DNA of 40,000 nt from Prorocentrum cordatum (GCA_963575745.1 CAUYUJ010003880.1:120001-160000), one strand, 5' to 3'; positions 1 to 9,848 are shown, counted from the first letter of the stretch. Program-made: numbers and translations. The notes: generated from the letters alone by a model not told the origin.

Positions 1-62
1 GGGGATCCCATGGGGGGATAGGATCCCAGGGGGGGGCTCCCATAGGATCCCCTGGGGATCCC
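1..62. repeat. Short GGATCC-rich tandem low-complexity DNA
   Basis: Degenerate repetition of GGGATCCCATGG and AGGATCCC words that runs up to the first open frame. It is cut by the window edge, so its true length is unknown. Confidence 0.6.
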
Positions 63-1308
63 ATGGAGAGTCTCCCGAATGTCCCTGCAGCCGAGAGTTC
101 CGCCCTGGCCCCTTTGTCTCCGGAGGCTAAAGCTCCCGCTGCGCGCGTGGCCGGCGGTCCGTCCGACCCTCTGTCTGTAGGGTCGACGCTACCGCTTGGC
201 GCGAGTGACGCGCTCGGGTGGCGCTTCGAGGTGGCTGGCGAGCCTCTGACCGTTGTCCGATGGTTGCCTGAGGACGACGTGTTCCAGAGCGCCTTGTCGC
301 GGCACCGCTGGTTCGCGCCATGGGGGCCCGACGAGGCCGCCAGCCCCTCCTCGCTGCTGCTGTGCCTCTGGCACGCTCTGCGGGTGCACCGCCGCCTGTT
401 CGGCGCGGGCGGCGCGCGCCCCGTGGAGAGCTTCGACGGTCTGCTCGCAGTGAGCGCCGTCGTCCTCGATGGCCTGGTGAGGGATGAGGCTGTCGGGGCC
501 CGCGTACACGGATCCACTGATGCGACTGCGTGCCGACGGGCTGCGTTCGGACGGCTGGGGCATTTCAGCCATGATGGGAGCTCGTTCCCCGTCTTGGACC
601 GGGGTCGCCACGGGCGGCCCCCCGAGCTGCGCCGCGTTTTCGCGCGCGCAGGCTCGGCGGAGTCGCTCTCTTGGCCACGGGACGTCGCTGGAGTGCGCGA
701 CGCTCGTGCGGTCCGCTGGCGTGCGCGCGTTCTTCGGCTTGGAGCCCCTCGAGCAGGGCGACGCATTGCCGTCGGACCTGGGGGCCTCGGCGCGCCGCGT
801 CGCCCTCGACGCCCATGTCACCTTCGCTGCCGCGCGCGAGGACCTCGCCGCCGACTCGGGCATTGAGTGCGACGGGCGCGAGGCCAAGCTTCCCCCGTTT
901 TTCGCGTCCGAGCGCGAGTGGGCGGAGCTGGTCTCGCGGAGCCGTGCAGCGGTGTGGCGCTGCGCTGCTGCGCGGCTGTGCGGAGCAGGCTGTACCTACG
1001 GTGCGCGCGCGGCCTCTGCTTTTCTCCTGCAGCGGCCGCGCCTGCTGCCACCTGGGTCGCCGCTTCTGCGGCCGGACCTGCCGCGGGGGCGCTGCTGGGG
1101 CATAGTTTTGCCCGTTCTTGTGCCCCTCGCGCTCCTTTTGTGCGCGATTCCCGTCTCTCTTCTCAATGCCTTGAGCGTCGGCCCAAATCGGGCGAGTCGC
1201 GTGAGTTCGTTTGAGCTCTGGCTCGTGGCGCACTCGCGCATCGCTCCCGGCTCGCAGCATGGCAGCGGGTTTCTGCCTTCGCGGTTCCTCGCCATCTCCG
1301 GCGTTTAG
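63..1308 (+). pseudogene. Decayed coding DNA upstream of a tyrosine recombinase
   Basis: The sequence is coding-like but frame-shifted. It is open from the ATG at 63 to about 480 in one frame, then continues in a second frame from 484 to 1308. Residues such as LLLCLWHALRVHRRLFGAG and later VRAFFGLEPLEQGDALPSD look like protein, while the long antisense and alternate frames are GC-driven shadows. I do not recognise a domain. From position and style I infer it is the upstream part of the same dinoflagellate recombinase-bearing gene or element whose C-terminal half follows at 1441-2122. No reverse-transcriptase motif could be found in it. No intact start-to-stop gene remains. Confidence 0.35.
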
Positions 1309-1440
1309 CTTCGCGGTGCTGGGTTCCCGCGCTACATCTACTGCGCGCCACTTTGGGGTTGCAAGCCGCGCGTCCTCACTGGCGCGCCTTCCTCGCAGAA
1401 GCCTCGGATGTGGCCAGGCAAGAGAGGCTGGCCGAGCCCC

Positions 1441-2122
1441 CCGCGGTCCGCCCTCCTGTGGCTTGAGCACTGCTGCGGGTTATGGTTGCCCTCGGCCTGC
1501 TTTGAATCTGGCCCCTCATGGCGACCCTGGTGCTGCTGGGCGTCACTGCATTCCTCCGCCCTGGCCAGCTGCTGGTCGCACGCCATTGTGACCTGTCGCT
1601 ACCTGGCGACCGCTTTGAGGCTGGCGGGGGTACTTTCCTTGCCATCGAGGCGCCGAAGACCCGTCGCACTCGCCCCGCGCAGCGCGCTCGCTGCTCCGAC
1701 GCGGCGACGGCGAGACACCTGGAACTAGCGTCCCAGCACGTGCGTTCCGCCGATCCGCGGCCCCCCTTCGGGCAATGCGGCTTCCGTTCTCGGCGGGGCA
1801 AATTACGCGTTCCGATGTTCAACGCGGCCTCTGGCCTGATCCTCGCGCCTTCTTGATTTCGAGGTTCTGGGGTAACCGACTTCTACGCGGCCGCGGACGC
1901 CGTCCCTGGCTTGGCCCTTGGCTGCAGGCCTCCAGCGCAGAGCGCTATCTGCAGGCTGCCGCCGCCTCGTCGGTTCTGCCTGCTTTGCCACCGTTATCCC
2001 GTGCGCGCATAGCGCTCTATGCCGCTTCCTTTCTATTAGCGGGCCCTTCTGCGTGGTCCACGCAAATCTCGGCCACCCGCCACAGCCTTGTCACTGCGCA
2101 AAGATTTCGAGCACGGGCATAG
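1441..2122 (+). pseudogene. Tyrosine recombinase (phage-integrase-type) relic
   Basis: Tyrosine recombinases cut and rejoin DNA through a covalent 3'-phosphotyrosine. The frame through 1518-1856 gives GVTAFLRPGQLLVARHCDL, which matches the box I region around the first catalytic Arg (the LxxGLRxGELLxLxWxDI pattern), followed by a KTRRTR strand as in the beta-hairpin after box I. In another frame (1775-2122) SSAERYLQAAAAS fits the C-terminal helix with the nucleophilic Tyr. The HxxR box could not be found. In-frame TGA codons lie at 1464 and 1503, and the frame changes near 1850, so it is dead. Multi-copy genes of this style are common in dinoflagellates; DIRS- or Crypton-like origins are both possible. 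Confidence 0.55.
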
Positions 2123-2167
2123 CTGAACGCGCCCGTCGGCGCGCAGGGGAATATTTTCCCTCGATCG

Positions 2168-2540
2168 GCGCCGCGCGGCCCGCGAGCGCCCGCCAACGCT
2201 CGGCACTCTCGGGCGCCGCCCCGCGCGCGCCGGTCGCGGCCTCCGCCGGGCGACCTCTCGCTAGCGCGGAGCGGGGGTATGCTTTCTCTTATTTTCTCTG
2301 CCCGCGCGCGTTGTCGTCGGCCGCGGCTGCTTGGGCCCCCGCCCTCTCTTCCCCCTCTGCCTCTCCTTCCTCGCCCGAGGTCTGCGCCGCCGAGCGCGCC
2401 CGTAGGCGCTTGGGGGGAGGGGCCCTCCCTTGAGCTGCGCCGCTCGGCCCGCGCGCGCCCGCCAGGGCCTGGCCCTTCGGGCCCGCCGCGCGCTGCGGCC
2501 GCGGCTTCCGCCCGACGACCCGTCGCTCGCGCGGAGCGGG
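2168..2540. repeat. GC-rich direct repeat, two ~105-bp copies
   Basis: Copy 1 is 2168-2275 and copy 2 is 2437-2540. Both open with GCGCCG(C/T)(G/T)CGGCCCGCG and both end with a CGCGGAGCGGG run. Aligned by eye they share most positions with a few short gaps. The second copy abuts the start of the TG microsatellite; the first is followed by GGTATGCTTTC. Confidence 0.7.
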
Positions 2541-3015
2541 ATAATGTGTGTATGTAGGTGTCAATGTATGTGCGGATGCGTGCATGTATGTCTGTGTGCT
2601 TGTGTGTTTGTATGTCAATGTGTACGCGTGTGTAAATATTTTTTACCGATGCATGTGCGATTGTGTGTGTCTGTGTGTCTGTGTGTCTGTGTGTGTATGT
2701 ATGCATGCGTGTCTGTGTGATTGTGCATGTGTATGTATACATGCGCGTGCGGTTCTGAATGTGTGTGCATGCGTGCATGCGTGTATGCACGTGCGCATGT
2801 ATGCATGTGTGCATGTATGCATGTTTGTCTGGATGGCTGTATGCGTGTGTATAGTTGTGTATATATGCAAGCGCCTCTGCGTGCGTGCGCGCGTGCATGT
2901 GTACATGTGTGTACGTTTGCGATTGTGATTGCATGTGTGTATGGGTGTGTGTTTGTATGCGCGCAAACACATATTTCTATATATATATATATGTGTGTGT
3001 GTGTCTGCGCGTGCC
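2541..3015. repeat. Long compound TG/TGTA/TGCA microsatellite
   Basis: About 470 bp of imperfect alternating purine-pyrimidine sequence built from TGTG, TGTA, TGCA and CGTG words, closing with (AT)n then (GT)n at 2978-3005. Both strands translate into long artefactual frames, Cys/Val-rich forward and His/Thr-rich reverse, which are not genes. Such sequence is Z-DNA-prone. Confidence 0.9.
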
Positions 3016-4074
3016 CACCCCTTTAGTTTTGGGCCTGATGGGGGGTGAGTTAACGCCGCTGGGCCGTCAGGCAACATCCCAGATCAAACGTCGGATCCGT
3101 GGAAAATTGAGTTGGTTTGTCTTGCAGGTTTCGGCGCCGCGACAAGTTCGCGGCCTCGAACGCTGTCGATTTGGCCCCTGCCGCTGCGGCCCCCTCTCCG
3201 CTAGTCGCTCACGGCCGAAAGTTGGCCGCGCTATAAAGGCAGCTCCGTGCCGGGGTGCTCTCTTGCACAACGCATGCACATCCAGCGGGCTCCAGCCTAT
3301 CCCGCCGCCGTATCAGGGCCGTGGGACAGAGGCTTCTCGGTGTTTCTGGGAGTCTTCTCGGGCCTCCTGTGGGCCTCCTGGGGGCTTCTTGAGTCTTGGG
3401 GGGCCGTAGTAGCGATGCTCAGACGACCTGATGGCAATCCACTCAGCGCATGGCGGCGCGATGGCGGATCCGGCATGTTCTGCGAACTACAGCGCGCGAT
3501 GCCATTCGCCCGCGCAGGCGCTGCCCGCCCGTCGGCGCGCTTCGCCGGCCTCGGCCCCTGCGTCGTACCATGGGCACGCGGTAGGAGCGGAACCATTCGC
3601 CGCCATGTTCCCGCGCGCCCTCGCCGCTCGTCGCTGGTCGCCGTCGACGATGTCATTCCCAGAGGTTTTCTGGGCGTTGTTCGGGGGATTTTGTTTAGCC
3701 GCGGCTGGGCGCGCGTGGAATAAGCGGCGTTTGAATTCAATTTCGGTCATCGCCGTCGCCGCCGTCGTTGACGCCGCTGCTGCCGCCGCCGCCGCGGGCC
3801 CAGATCTCCGCTGGCGTCGGGCCCCAGCAGAGCTGGTTGGCCTTGCTTTTGGCAACCCAGGGGCTTCGATAAGAGGGGGGGGGGGGACTGGCGACCCCAG
3901 GAGGGCGGAAGCCTTGACGTCCACTTGTTCATTCGTCGCCAATCGGGGCCTGGGCCCCCCGAGTCCGCCCAGGAACGCGCGGCTTCGATCGGCGAGGCAG
4001 CGCCGAATTTCCACGCCATTGCCTTGCCCCCCCCCCCCCCCCCCCCTGCCAGTCAGCGCCCCCCCCGTCGACCC
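3016..4074. other. Stretch without a supported gene
   Basis: Long open frames on both strands reflect GC bias and I recognise no domain. Visible items are a G-rich run related to the dispersed GGGGCC/TTCTGGGG minisatellite (3330-3410), a GCC trinucleotide run near 3750-3800, a poly-G run at 3878-3889 and a poly-C run near 4026-4046. Confidence 0.5.
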
Positions 4075-4710
4075 ATGCAAAACTGGTGGAGGCAGTTCAT
4101 GCCCTCCTTTTCCCGTGAGGCGCTCGCGGCGAGACCGGCGTTTGAGTTCGACGACTTCGGCGCGTCTCCGTTGCCATCTGTCGAGGGCGCGCAGCGCGCG
4201 ACTCTCGCCGTCGAGGACATCGACGGGTTCGAGGTGGAGCACATTTTCACCAAGGAGGTGCTTCGTCCCGCCTGCATCCCCTACCAGAAGCCCCTCTGCC
4301 ACCTCTGGCCCTAGCAAGTCTTGCAGGCCATCTTGGTCCGCGAGGTTTTCCCGGAGGCCATCCAGGGGGCCGTCGTGGGCGCCTCGGCCCCTTCCCGATT
4401 TTCGAAGTGGCTCGCGGGTTCCGGGGGGCCGCTGGGGGCTTTTTGAGCCCGTGGCCCATCCCGCCACGAGTTCTCGTAGATGTTTGCTGGAGTCTCTTGA
4501 GGGGCCTCGTAGAGGTCTGTTGGATGAATATCGTGGTTTTCCTTTGGCCGCTTGGATCGACCTTGCCCACCCCCGAGCAGTTTTCCGATGTTCGACGCGC
4601 GGGGCGCAAAGGCGCCTTGGGAGATTCCCCTCGGTGTTCCGCGCGCGGTGGCGCATGTGATCGCGCGGGCGCAGAATTTGGATCTTCGCGAGGGGAATTG
4701 TGGCGAGTGA
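4075..4710 (+). pseudogene. Broken unidentified ORF with G-rich internal segment
   Basis: One frame looks coding. It starts at an ATG at 4075 (MQNWWRQFMPSFSREAL) and runs to a TAG at 4312. It continues in the same frame as QVLQAILVREVFPEAIQGAV to a TGA at 4447, and after about 140 bp resumes in the same frame at an ATG at 4588 (MFDARGAKAPWEIPLG), ending with TGA at 4708. The interruption at roughly 4420-4580 is made of the G-rich GGGGCC/TTTTGAG words also found at 3.3, 14.9 and 37 kb. It may be an insertion or a former intron. I do not recognise the protein. The 420-codon open frame on the opposite strand is in codon register with this frame and is a shadow. Confidence 0.35.
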
Positions 4711-4973
4711 TGCATGCGCGTCGAACGGGTCGATATATGGGCGCATCATTCAGAGCGCAGCGCATATGCATGCATGGGTGGGTGCATGTTTGGTTTGGCG
4801 CATGAGCGGGTAGACGCGCGGGCGGGTGAGCGTCGAAGTCGCGCGCGGCGAATCACCGCCGCCCCCCGTTTTCTAGAATCGCCCATGTGTCCGGGCGTTG
4901 TGGCGCGGGCTCTGCCATTCTATCGGGCCATGCGTTCCCGCGGCCGTTGCGGGGGCCCTTCGGGCGGCATTTT
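4711..4973. other. No feature recognised
   Basis: GC-rich spacer with a few ATGCATG words near 4760-4785. I see no domain-bearing frame. Confidence 0.4.
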
Positions 4974-5363
4974 TTTGTTCGGGGGGGGGGGGGGGGGTGG
5001 GGGGGGGCGGGCGGAGGCGGGGGGGGCGGATGGGGGGGGGGGCGAGAAGGGGGGGGAGGGGGGGGGGGGAGGGGGGGGGGGAAGGGGAGATACATGAGGA
5101 GGAGGACGAGGAGGGGGGGAGGAGGAGGAGGAGGAGGGGGGGGGGGGGGGGGGAGGGGGCGGGGGGGGGGGCGGGGGCGGGCGCGGAGCAGAAGCGGGGG
5201 CGGAGGCCAGGGAAGGAGGAGGAGGCTTCGGACGGGGGGGGGGGGGGGGGGGGGGCGGAGGAGGGGGGGGGAAGGGCGGAAGAGGCGGAGGATGGGGGGG
5301 GGAGGAGGGCGAGGAGGAGGCCGAGGCTGAGGAGGGGGAGGGGGGGGAAGAGGGGGGGGCGAG
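4974..5363 (+). repeat. Extreme G/purine strand-asymmetric tract
   Basis: Nearly 390 bp of G runs (up to about 17 G) and GGA/GAG words on the plus strand, with very few pyrimidines. It is preceded by a T run (CATTTTTTTGTTC). It can form G-quadruplex or triplex DNA. The Gly/Arg-rich plus frames and Pro-rich minus frames are low-complexity artefacts. Confidence 0.9.
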
Positions 5364-5365
5364 GG

Positions 5366-5740
5366 CACAACCTATGGCGCAACCGATAGGGAGCGGTTTC
5401 ATTCTCGGCCGCCGAGGGCGCGACCCATGGCTCAAGCGATTCGGCTGCCAAGGGCGCAACCTCAACCTATGGCGCAACCGATGCGAGGCAGTTTTTTTTT
5501 CGGCCGTCGAGGGCGCAACCTATGGCGCGACCGATAGGAGGCGGTTTTATTATCGGCCGCGGAGGGCGCAACCAACGGCGCACCCGCGCGACGGCTTATA
5601 TTATCGGTCGCCGCGGGCGCAACCTATGGCAAACATATCGGGGGCGTTTTTTTTTTTTTTTTTTTTTGTTGTTGTTTTTGCCCGCTGCGGGCGCAACTTG
5701 TTATGCAACCGATAGGAGGCGGTGATTTTTTTGGCCGCCG
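5366..5740 (+). repeat. 53-bp hairpin minisatellite, block 1
   Basis: Seven imperfect units. The anchor word GCRCRAC falls at 5365, 5418, 5454, 5513, 5566, 5617 and 5691, so the basic period is 53 bp with some indels, and one unit carries a 22-T expansion near 5647-5668. Each unit holds CCTATGGCGCAACCGATAGG (CCTAT/ATAGG arms) and TCGGCCGCCGA (TCGGC/GCCGA arms), so a single strand can fold. The same family recurs at 14358-14576 and 15240-15350. Confidence 0.9.
5715..5740. repeat. Left target-site copy of the LINE insertion
   Basis: GGAGGCGG...GGCCGCCG here matches GGAGGGGGG...GGCCGCCG at 14358-14380 with small internal gaps. Deleting 5741-14380 joins minisatellite anchors 5691 and 14384 into a unit of exactly 53 bp, the array period. 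The pair is therefore read as the target-site duplication flanking the LINE. Confidence 0.6.
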
Positions 5741-5742
5741 CA

Positions 5743-5764
5743 TCCGTAGCCAGCTTCGCTCAAG
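5743..5764 (+). other. DinoSL (dinoflagellate spliced-leader) relic
   Basis: Nuclear mRNAs of dinoflagellates receive a conserved 22-nt leader by trans-splicing. Here TCCGTAGCCA and the final GCTCAAG are intact, with three substitutions in the middle (TT to GC at leader positions 11-12, G to C at position 15), giving 19 of 22 matches to the published consensus. It lies two bases after the minisatellite and 18 bases before the first ATG of the LINE ORF, where a leader would be if a trans-spliced LINE mRNA had been reverse-transcribed to its 5' end. Confidence 0.8.
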
Positions 5765-5782
5765 GCGGCGCCCTCCCCAGGG

Positions 5783-6937
5783 ATGGAAGCGGATGCCGGT
5801 GGTCCGCGGCTGGCCCCGATTGCCTTCGCTGGGCCTCGCGAGCTCAGCACGCTCGCGCCACTGTTTCTCATGTTGATAGTCCTTGTTTCGGCCGAGGCCG
5901 TGGCCGGGTTCGATGCCGCGGGGCGCGAGGCACGCGGCGGCCGCGGAGAAGTTCGGGCGCTTCGCCAGCCCCGGCGCGTCGGCGGGCCGAAAGGGGCTGA
6001 CGACAGCTGGACCGGGGGGGCATGGCAGCGTGGATGGAAGCAGCGGCCGAAGCCCGGCAGCGCTAACCAGCGGCCTGCCGGGGCCGCGCTCGCCGCGGAG
6101 GAGACCCAGTCCTGGGCCGACCTCCCGAGCGACGCATCCGAGCAGATGACAGGGGCCCTCTCGCGCTCCTCTCGCAGCCAGTCGGGCAATGCCGGGCGTG
6201 CTGCGGCTGCTGGTGAACATGGCGCCGCTGGCCGCGAAGCCCCGCGGGCTGCGGGCAAAGCTGCCGGGGCGCTGCAGACGGCGCGCGGCGAGCTCGCCAC
6301 CGACAAGGAGGAGGCGCTCAAGCTGCTGGCGCCCATCGCCAAGAAGGAGGGCGAGGTCGCCAAGCTGGGGAAGGAGCTGGAGACAGCGAAGCAGGATGCA
6401 GCCAAGCTGCGCGGCGCCAGGCAGGGCCCAGATGACGTCGACGGGAAGAAGCTCAAGGGCACCATCGGGTCGCTGACGGGCGACGACCCCCCAGGCGCCG
6501 ACGTCATCATGGCCATTTTCACTGCTGTCGACGAGCTTGGTTCTGACGCCGTTGCCGCCGCGCAGCCCGCCTCTCAGGCGGCAGCAGCTGTCGGGGGCGC
6601 AGGGGCCCCTGCGCGCGATCCGGGGGGGGGGGGGGGGGGCGGAGACGCAGGGGCTGCAGGAGGAGCTGCGCGCGACGCTGGCGCCGAGGAGCCGTCCGCC
6701 GAGGAGGTCTTTGACGCGTTCATGGCCCATGCGGATCCAGGCGGCATGCTGGGTGCTCGCGACGGCGAGGTGGGGCTGAGGCGGATTGCCGCAGCGCTGG
6801 GCGGTGTCGGAGCTTGCAAAAACACAAAGAAAACACAATGCGGACAAGCCAGGAGTTTAGCTCGCGCAGGCGGCGGTGGTGGATCGTTGACCATCGACGC
6901 CAACGCCTACTGCATATTCGATGCCTTGACCCAGTGA
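5783..6937 (+). CDS. LINE ORF, N-terminal part with coiled coil
   Basis: This is 384 codons from the first ATG after the spliced-leader relic. The N-terminus has a hydrophobic stretch (about residues 21-40), then Ala/Gly/Arg-rich sequence. Around residues 170-215 a Lys/Glu/Ala heptad-like stretch (ALQTARGELATDKEEALKLL and following) predicts a coiled coil, and residues 275-300 hold a Gly run encoded by a poly-G. The frame ends at a TGA (6935-6937) but continues in the same frame straight into the endonuclease, so the two were one ORF. Coiled coils N-terminal to the endonuclease occur in dinoflagellate LINE proteins; whether this part binds RNA is not visible. No CCHC knuckle was found. Confidence 0.55.
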   Translation: MEADAGGPRLAPIAFAGPRELSTLAPLFLMLIVLVSAEAVAGFDAAGREARGGRGEVRALRQPRRVGGPKGADDSWTGGAWQRGWKQRPKPGSANQRPAGAALAAEETQSWADLPSDASEQMTGALSRSSRSQSGNAGRAAAAGEHGAAGREAPRAAGKAAGALQTARGELATDKEEALKLLAPIAKKEGEVAKLGKELETAKQDAAKLRGARQGPDDVDGKKLKGTIGSLTGDDPPGADVIMAIFTAVDELGSDAVAAAQPASQAAAAVGGAGAPARDPGGGGGGGDAGAAGGAARDAGAEEPSAEEVFDAFMAHADPGGMLGARDGEVGLRRIAAALGGVGACKNTKKTQCGQARSLARAGGGGGSLTIDANAYCIFDALTQ

Positions 6938-7800
6938 AACGGCATCCTCAACATGGACATCATCAACGCGCAGAAGACCCACCCCAGCGAGGAGCGCTGC
7001 AAGGATTTGTTCGACAAGCTCAAGCGTGGCAGCTGGAATGCTATGGCCAGCGCTGTGGTTGGTGCCGCTCAAGGGCGGTCAGGACATGGGGTGGTTATTC
7101 AGCTAGCTCCCCGTGCGCACGGGCTCGGAGTCTTCGAGCCGCTCAACGTGTTCAGCATCTTCCCAGGGCGCGCCAGCTTGGCGCACTTCGCGGGCGTGGC
7201 CCCTGGCGGGGCTACGTGGATCAACATCTACCTCAGGGTGAACGAGGGCATGTCCGACTTCAGCCTGCAGGTCCTGGAGGTCATCTACTGGGCGGCCAAG
7301 ATGATGGGCAAGCCCACCGTGATCGGAGGCGGCCCCCACATGGAGCCGCAGCAGCTAGCCCAGCCGGGCATCTCGGACGCGCTCAGCCTGAGAGCGATGG
7401 CGCCCGACGAGGATGCGCGCCGCCCTGGAGGGCGCATCGTCGAACACTGGTTGATCAGCGAGTGCTTCGGCCAGGCCAGCGCGAAGGTCCTGCGCGGCTG
7501 GGGCGTCGGACCGCGCTTCCCCGTCAAGCACGAGATCGACGGTGATACCGTCGAGGGGCGCATGCAGGTCATGGATTGCTCCAAGCGCTTCCCGCCCCTT
7601 TTGCCTCGGGCGCGCTGCGCTACCGATCGCGTCGCCGAGTGGGTCGCGACGCGCGAGGCCATGGGGGCCACCGGCTTCATCAGCGGCAAGTGGAAGGTCT
7701 TCGTCTACCAGGCGGAGTGGAGCATCGCTGACTCGCTCGACCTCGCCTGCGAGTTCGAGCTCTGCTCGGGGCGCGCCTGTAGGTCGCGCCTCGTGGTGGC
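6938..7800 (+). pseudogene. LINE EEP (AP-like) endonuclease domain, catalytic residues lost
   Basis: The EEP domain of LINEs nicks the target DNA for target-primed reverse transcription. The landmarks are in order. INAQKTHP fits the (Q)ETH box, with Lys where the metal-binding Glu belongs. The beta-strand GGATWINIYLRVNEGMSDF follows, then TVIGGGPHMEP in place of the GGDWNM box, so the Asp and Asn are gone, and finally GVGPRFPVK near the C-terminal His region. The frame is the same as the upstream ORF, entered after the TGA at 6935. It stays open to 8287, but protein similarity fades after about 7800, where the true frame shifts. The domain cannot be active. Confidence 0.7.
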
Positions 7801-7999
7801 AAAGGTCACGGCGCCATGCTCGCCGCGGCTGCCGCGGGTCAGTGCAGTGCCGGCGCCGCGTGGTTCAAGAGCACGGCGCTCGCCCTCGAGGGCGCCGCGC
7901 AAATCGAGCGCGCGGTTAGGCGGTAGCGGGCCCTTCGCGCCATCGAGGAGCTCGACGCGCAGCGCGGCTACCTTGCCAGCGTCACCTTTCAAGGGCGCG

Positions 8000-8879
8000 A
8001 GCAGCTCGCGCGGCAGTTCAGCATCTTCGCAGCCCGCGCCGAGCACCTGGACCTACACTCCTTGCGCGCCGCCAGCGCCTGCGTCTCCGAGGCTGCCGAC
8101 GCCGTTGTCCAGGGCGAGGTCAACCGCGGGAAGCGCGACCGCAACGACTGGGTGGTCGACGACGATTCCCGTTGGACGGGCGCCCTCCCCGCCTTCACCA
8201 AGCCTCCACAAGGCTGGGCCCCTCGGCCCCAGGGCGCGACCCTCGACGGCCCCCCTCCTTCTCTTCAGGAGACCGTCAAAGCCTTAGTGAAGGAATGGGC
8301 GGGGCGCAGGGGCGCGGGGGCCCCCGAGCCCAGCGGCAGCGCTGCGATGCACGAGGGCCCGGTCTGGCACGACGACCTGGGCGAGAGGCCGCCTCGCCCC
8401 GCGGCGGAGGAGGTCAGGGGGGTCATCGGCAGCTTCAAGGAGGCGACGGACTCCTCCTTCGATTCGCCGCGCCCCCGAGAGCTGTGGCTGCTTGGCGTCG
8501 AGAGCATCGCGGGGCTGATCGACTTGCTGGTCGTGATCGAGGAGCGCTTCGAGTGGCCCGACTTCGCCGCCAAGCTCGCCTTCGTGCCCAAGACGGACGG
8601 AGGGCTTCGACCCATCGTGTCCGCATCCATGGGCGACTTCGCCGCGGCGTCGCCGAGCGCTGGGGGGCGGGGCACTGCGAGGACTACTACTGGCGGGCAA
8701 GCTCAGGGCGCAGCTGCGACAGAGCTGTGTGGCAACAACAGGCCAGGGCCGAGTGGGTGCACGTGATGGGCGCGATGCGGCAGCAGCGCGACTGGGGCTC
8801 TTCGTCAATCATCATGGATTTGTCGAGGGCATTTCGTGAGGCCCCGTCCCCCGAGCCGATTTGGGCCGCGATGTTGTAA
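8000..8879 (+). pseudogene. LINE reverse transcriptase, N-terminal half (fingers)
   Basis: RT copies the LINE RNA. From 8062 the frame gives RGKRDRNDWVVDDDSRWTG and then the pre-RT segment RPAAEEVRGVIGSFKEATDS. SPRPRELWLLG and KLAFVPKTDGGLRPIVSAS follow; the latter is the LPKxxGGxRPI finger motif. The frame changes near 8640, after which GHCEDYYWRASSGRSCDRAV and SSIIMDLSRAFREA continue the RT, the last containing the first palm Asp motif (DLxxAF). A TAA at 8877 ends it just after EPIWAAML, where foreign DNA begins. The rest of the palm resumes near 11510. Confidence 0.75.
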
Positions 8880-8949
8880 ATCCCCGTCAGATGTTTCTGT
8901 ATTTTCTGATTGTTTGTTGAATTTTTTCCCCCCCTCATCAGCTGCTGTC

Positions 8950-9450
8950 ACGTTGCCGACGTGCGCCCCAAGTTGGGCCATCTGCGTTGCGTGCTGTGCC
9001 GCGTGCACGGTGCAGCGCCGGTTGTGCCGTTCGCGCGGCGCCCCGCGTTCGGCGCCGAGGTTGCGGCGCTTGCTCGCGGCGCCGCGCGCGAGGTGCCACA
9101 AACGCACCGCCGCTTCTGCAGCCGACGTTGAATTTGTGGTGTCGCGTGCCTGGAGTTGCGGGCGCGTTGTTGCGCGGTGCTTCTTGCGCGTGCGCGTGCG
9201 TGCCTTGCGCGCGGTGCACAGTTCGATGCGCGTCGTGCTGCGTGCCGGCGCGGTGCCGTGCGAATAGCGCCGCGTGCGTGCTGCCGCGCGAGGTGCCTGG
9301 TGTTTGCGCGCGCCGTGTGCGCGGCCTGCGCGGTGCCGCGTGCGTGGCGTTGCGTTGCTGGCGCCGCTCGCGGGACCTCCGGTCCGCGCGTGTATGAGGT
9401 CTTGCCCGGGCGCGCCGCGCCGCGCCATGCGCGGCGCGCTGCGCGGGTCG
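8950..9450. repeat. GCGTGC-biased cryptically simple DNA
   Basis: GCGCG, GTGCG, TGCCG and GCGTGCGTGC words recur irregularly for about 500 bp. All frames stay open for long distances because of composition. No protein domain is seen. Confidence 0.6.
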
Positions 9451-9496
9451 GGTTGCTCGCGTCGCGGAGGCCACCCGCCGTGCGCGTGCGATGTAG

Positions 9497-9645
9497 ACGG
9501 AGAGAGAGCGGGAGAGGACGGGGGGAGAAACGAAAGGGGGGAGTTAGGGAGGAAAAGGGAGTCACGCGAGATGGCAGGCGGAAGGGACGGAAGAGCGGGG
9601 GGGGGATGGGGTGGCAAGGGGGGGAGGTTCAGAGTAGGGGCAGTA
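9497..9645 (+). repeat. Purine-rich GA/GGGA tract
   Basis: The plus strand is almost all G and A (GAGAGAGAGCGGGAGAGG and similar). It is strand-asymmetric and a possible triplex former. Confidence 0.75.
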
Positions 9646-9717
9646 GTGCGAGTGCGACGATTGTTAGCGCCCCAGTCGCAAGCGGGCTGCCCGCGGTGCG
9701 TTAAGGCCGGGCTCTGG

Positions 9718-9798
9718 GATATTATATATATATATATATACACATATATACATATATATATAGATAGATAGTCATATATATATATATATAGATCGATT
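9718..9798. repeat. AT dinucleotide microsatellite
   Basis: (AT)n with short GATA and CATA interruptions. It is the most AT-rich spot in the GC-rich left half and is flanked by very GC-rich DNA, so it should melt easily. Confidence 0.9.
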
Positions 9799-9848
9799 CC
9801 CCATTTTTTCTTTTTCGCGGCGCCTTGCGCCTAGTCCAGACAGCCGCG

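Noticed and set aside
2541-3015. His/Thr-rich or Cys/Val-rich repeat proteins
   Set aside because: These are translations of a TG microsatellite in any frame.
3045-3127. Canonical-looking intron GTGAGT...TTGTCTTGCAG
   Set aside because: There is no coding frame on either side and such words are expected by chance in this composition.
3230-3237. TATA box (CTATAAAGG), and AATAAA at 35843
   Set aside because: Dinoflagellate promoters are not known to use a canonical TATA box nor AATAAA for polyadenylation, and neither lies next to a supported gene.
3487-4749. 420-codon open frame on the minus strand
   Set aside because: It is in codon register with the plus-strand coding-like frame and GC bias removes antisense stops. 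It has no recognisable domain.
5424-5437. Spliced-leader-like CCCATGGCTCAAG
   Set aside because: It aligns better as a variant of the minisatellite word CCTATGGCGCAAC at the expected period.
5624-6847. 407-codon minus-strand frame opposite the LINE N-terminus
   Set aside because: It is antisense to a better supported plus-strand ORF that begins after a spliced-leader relic, and is compositionally biased.
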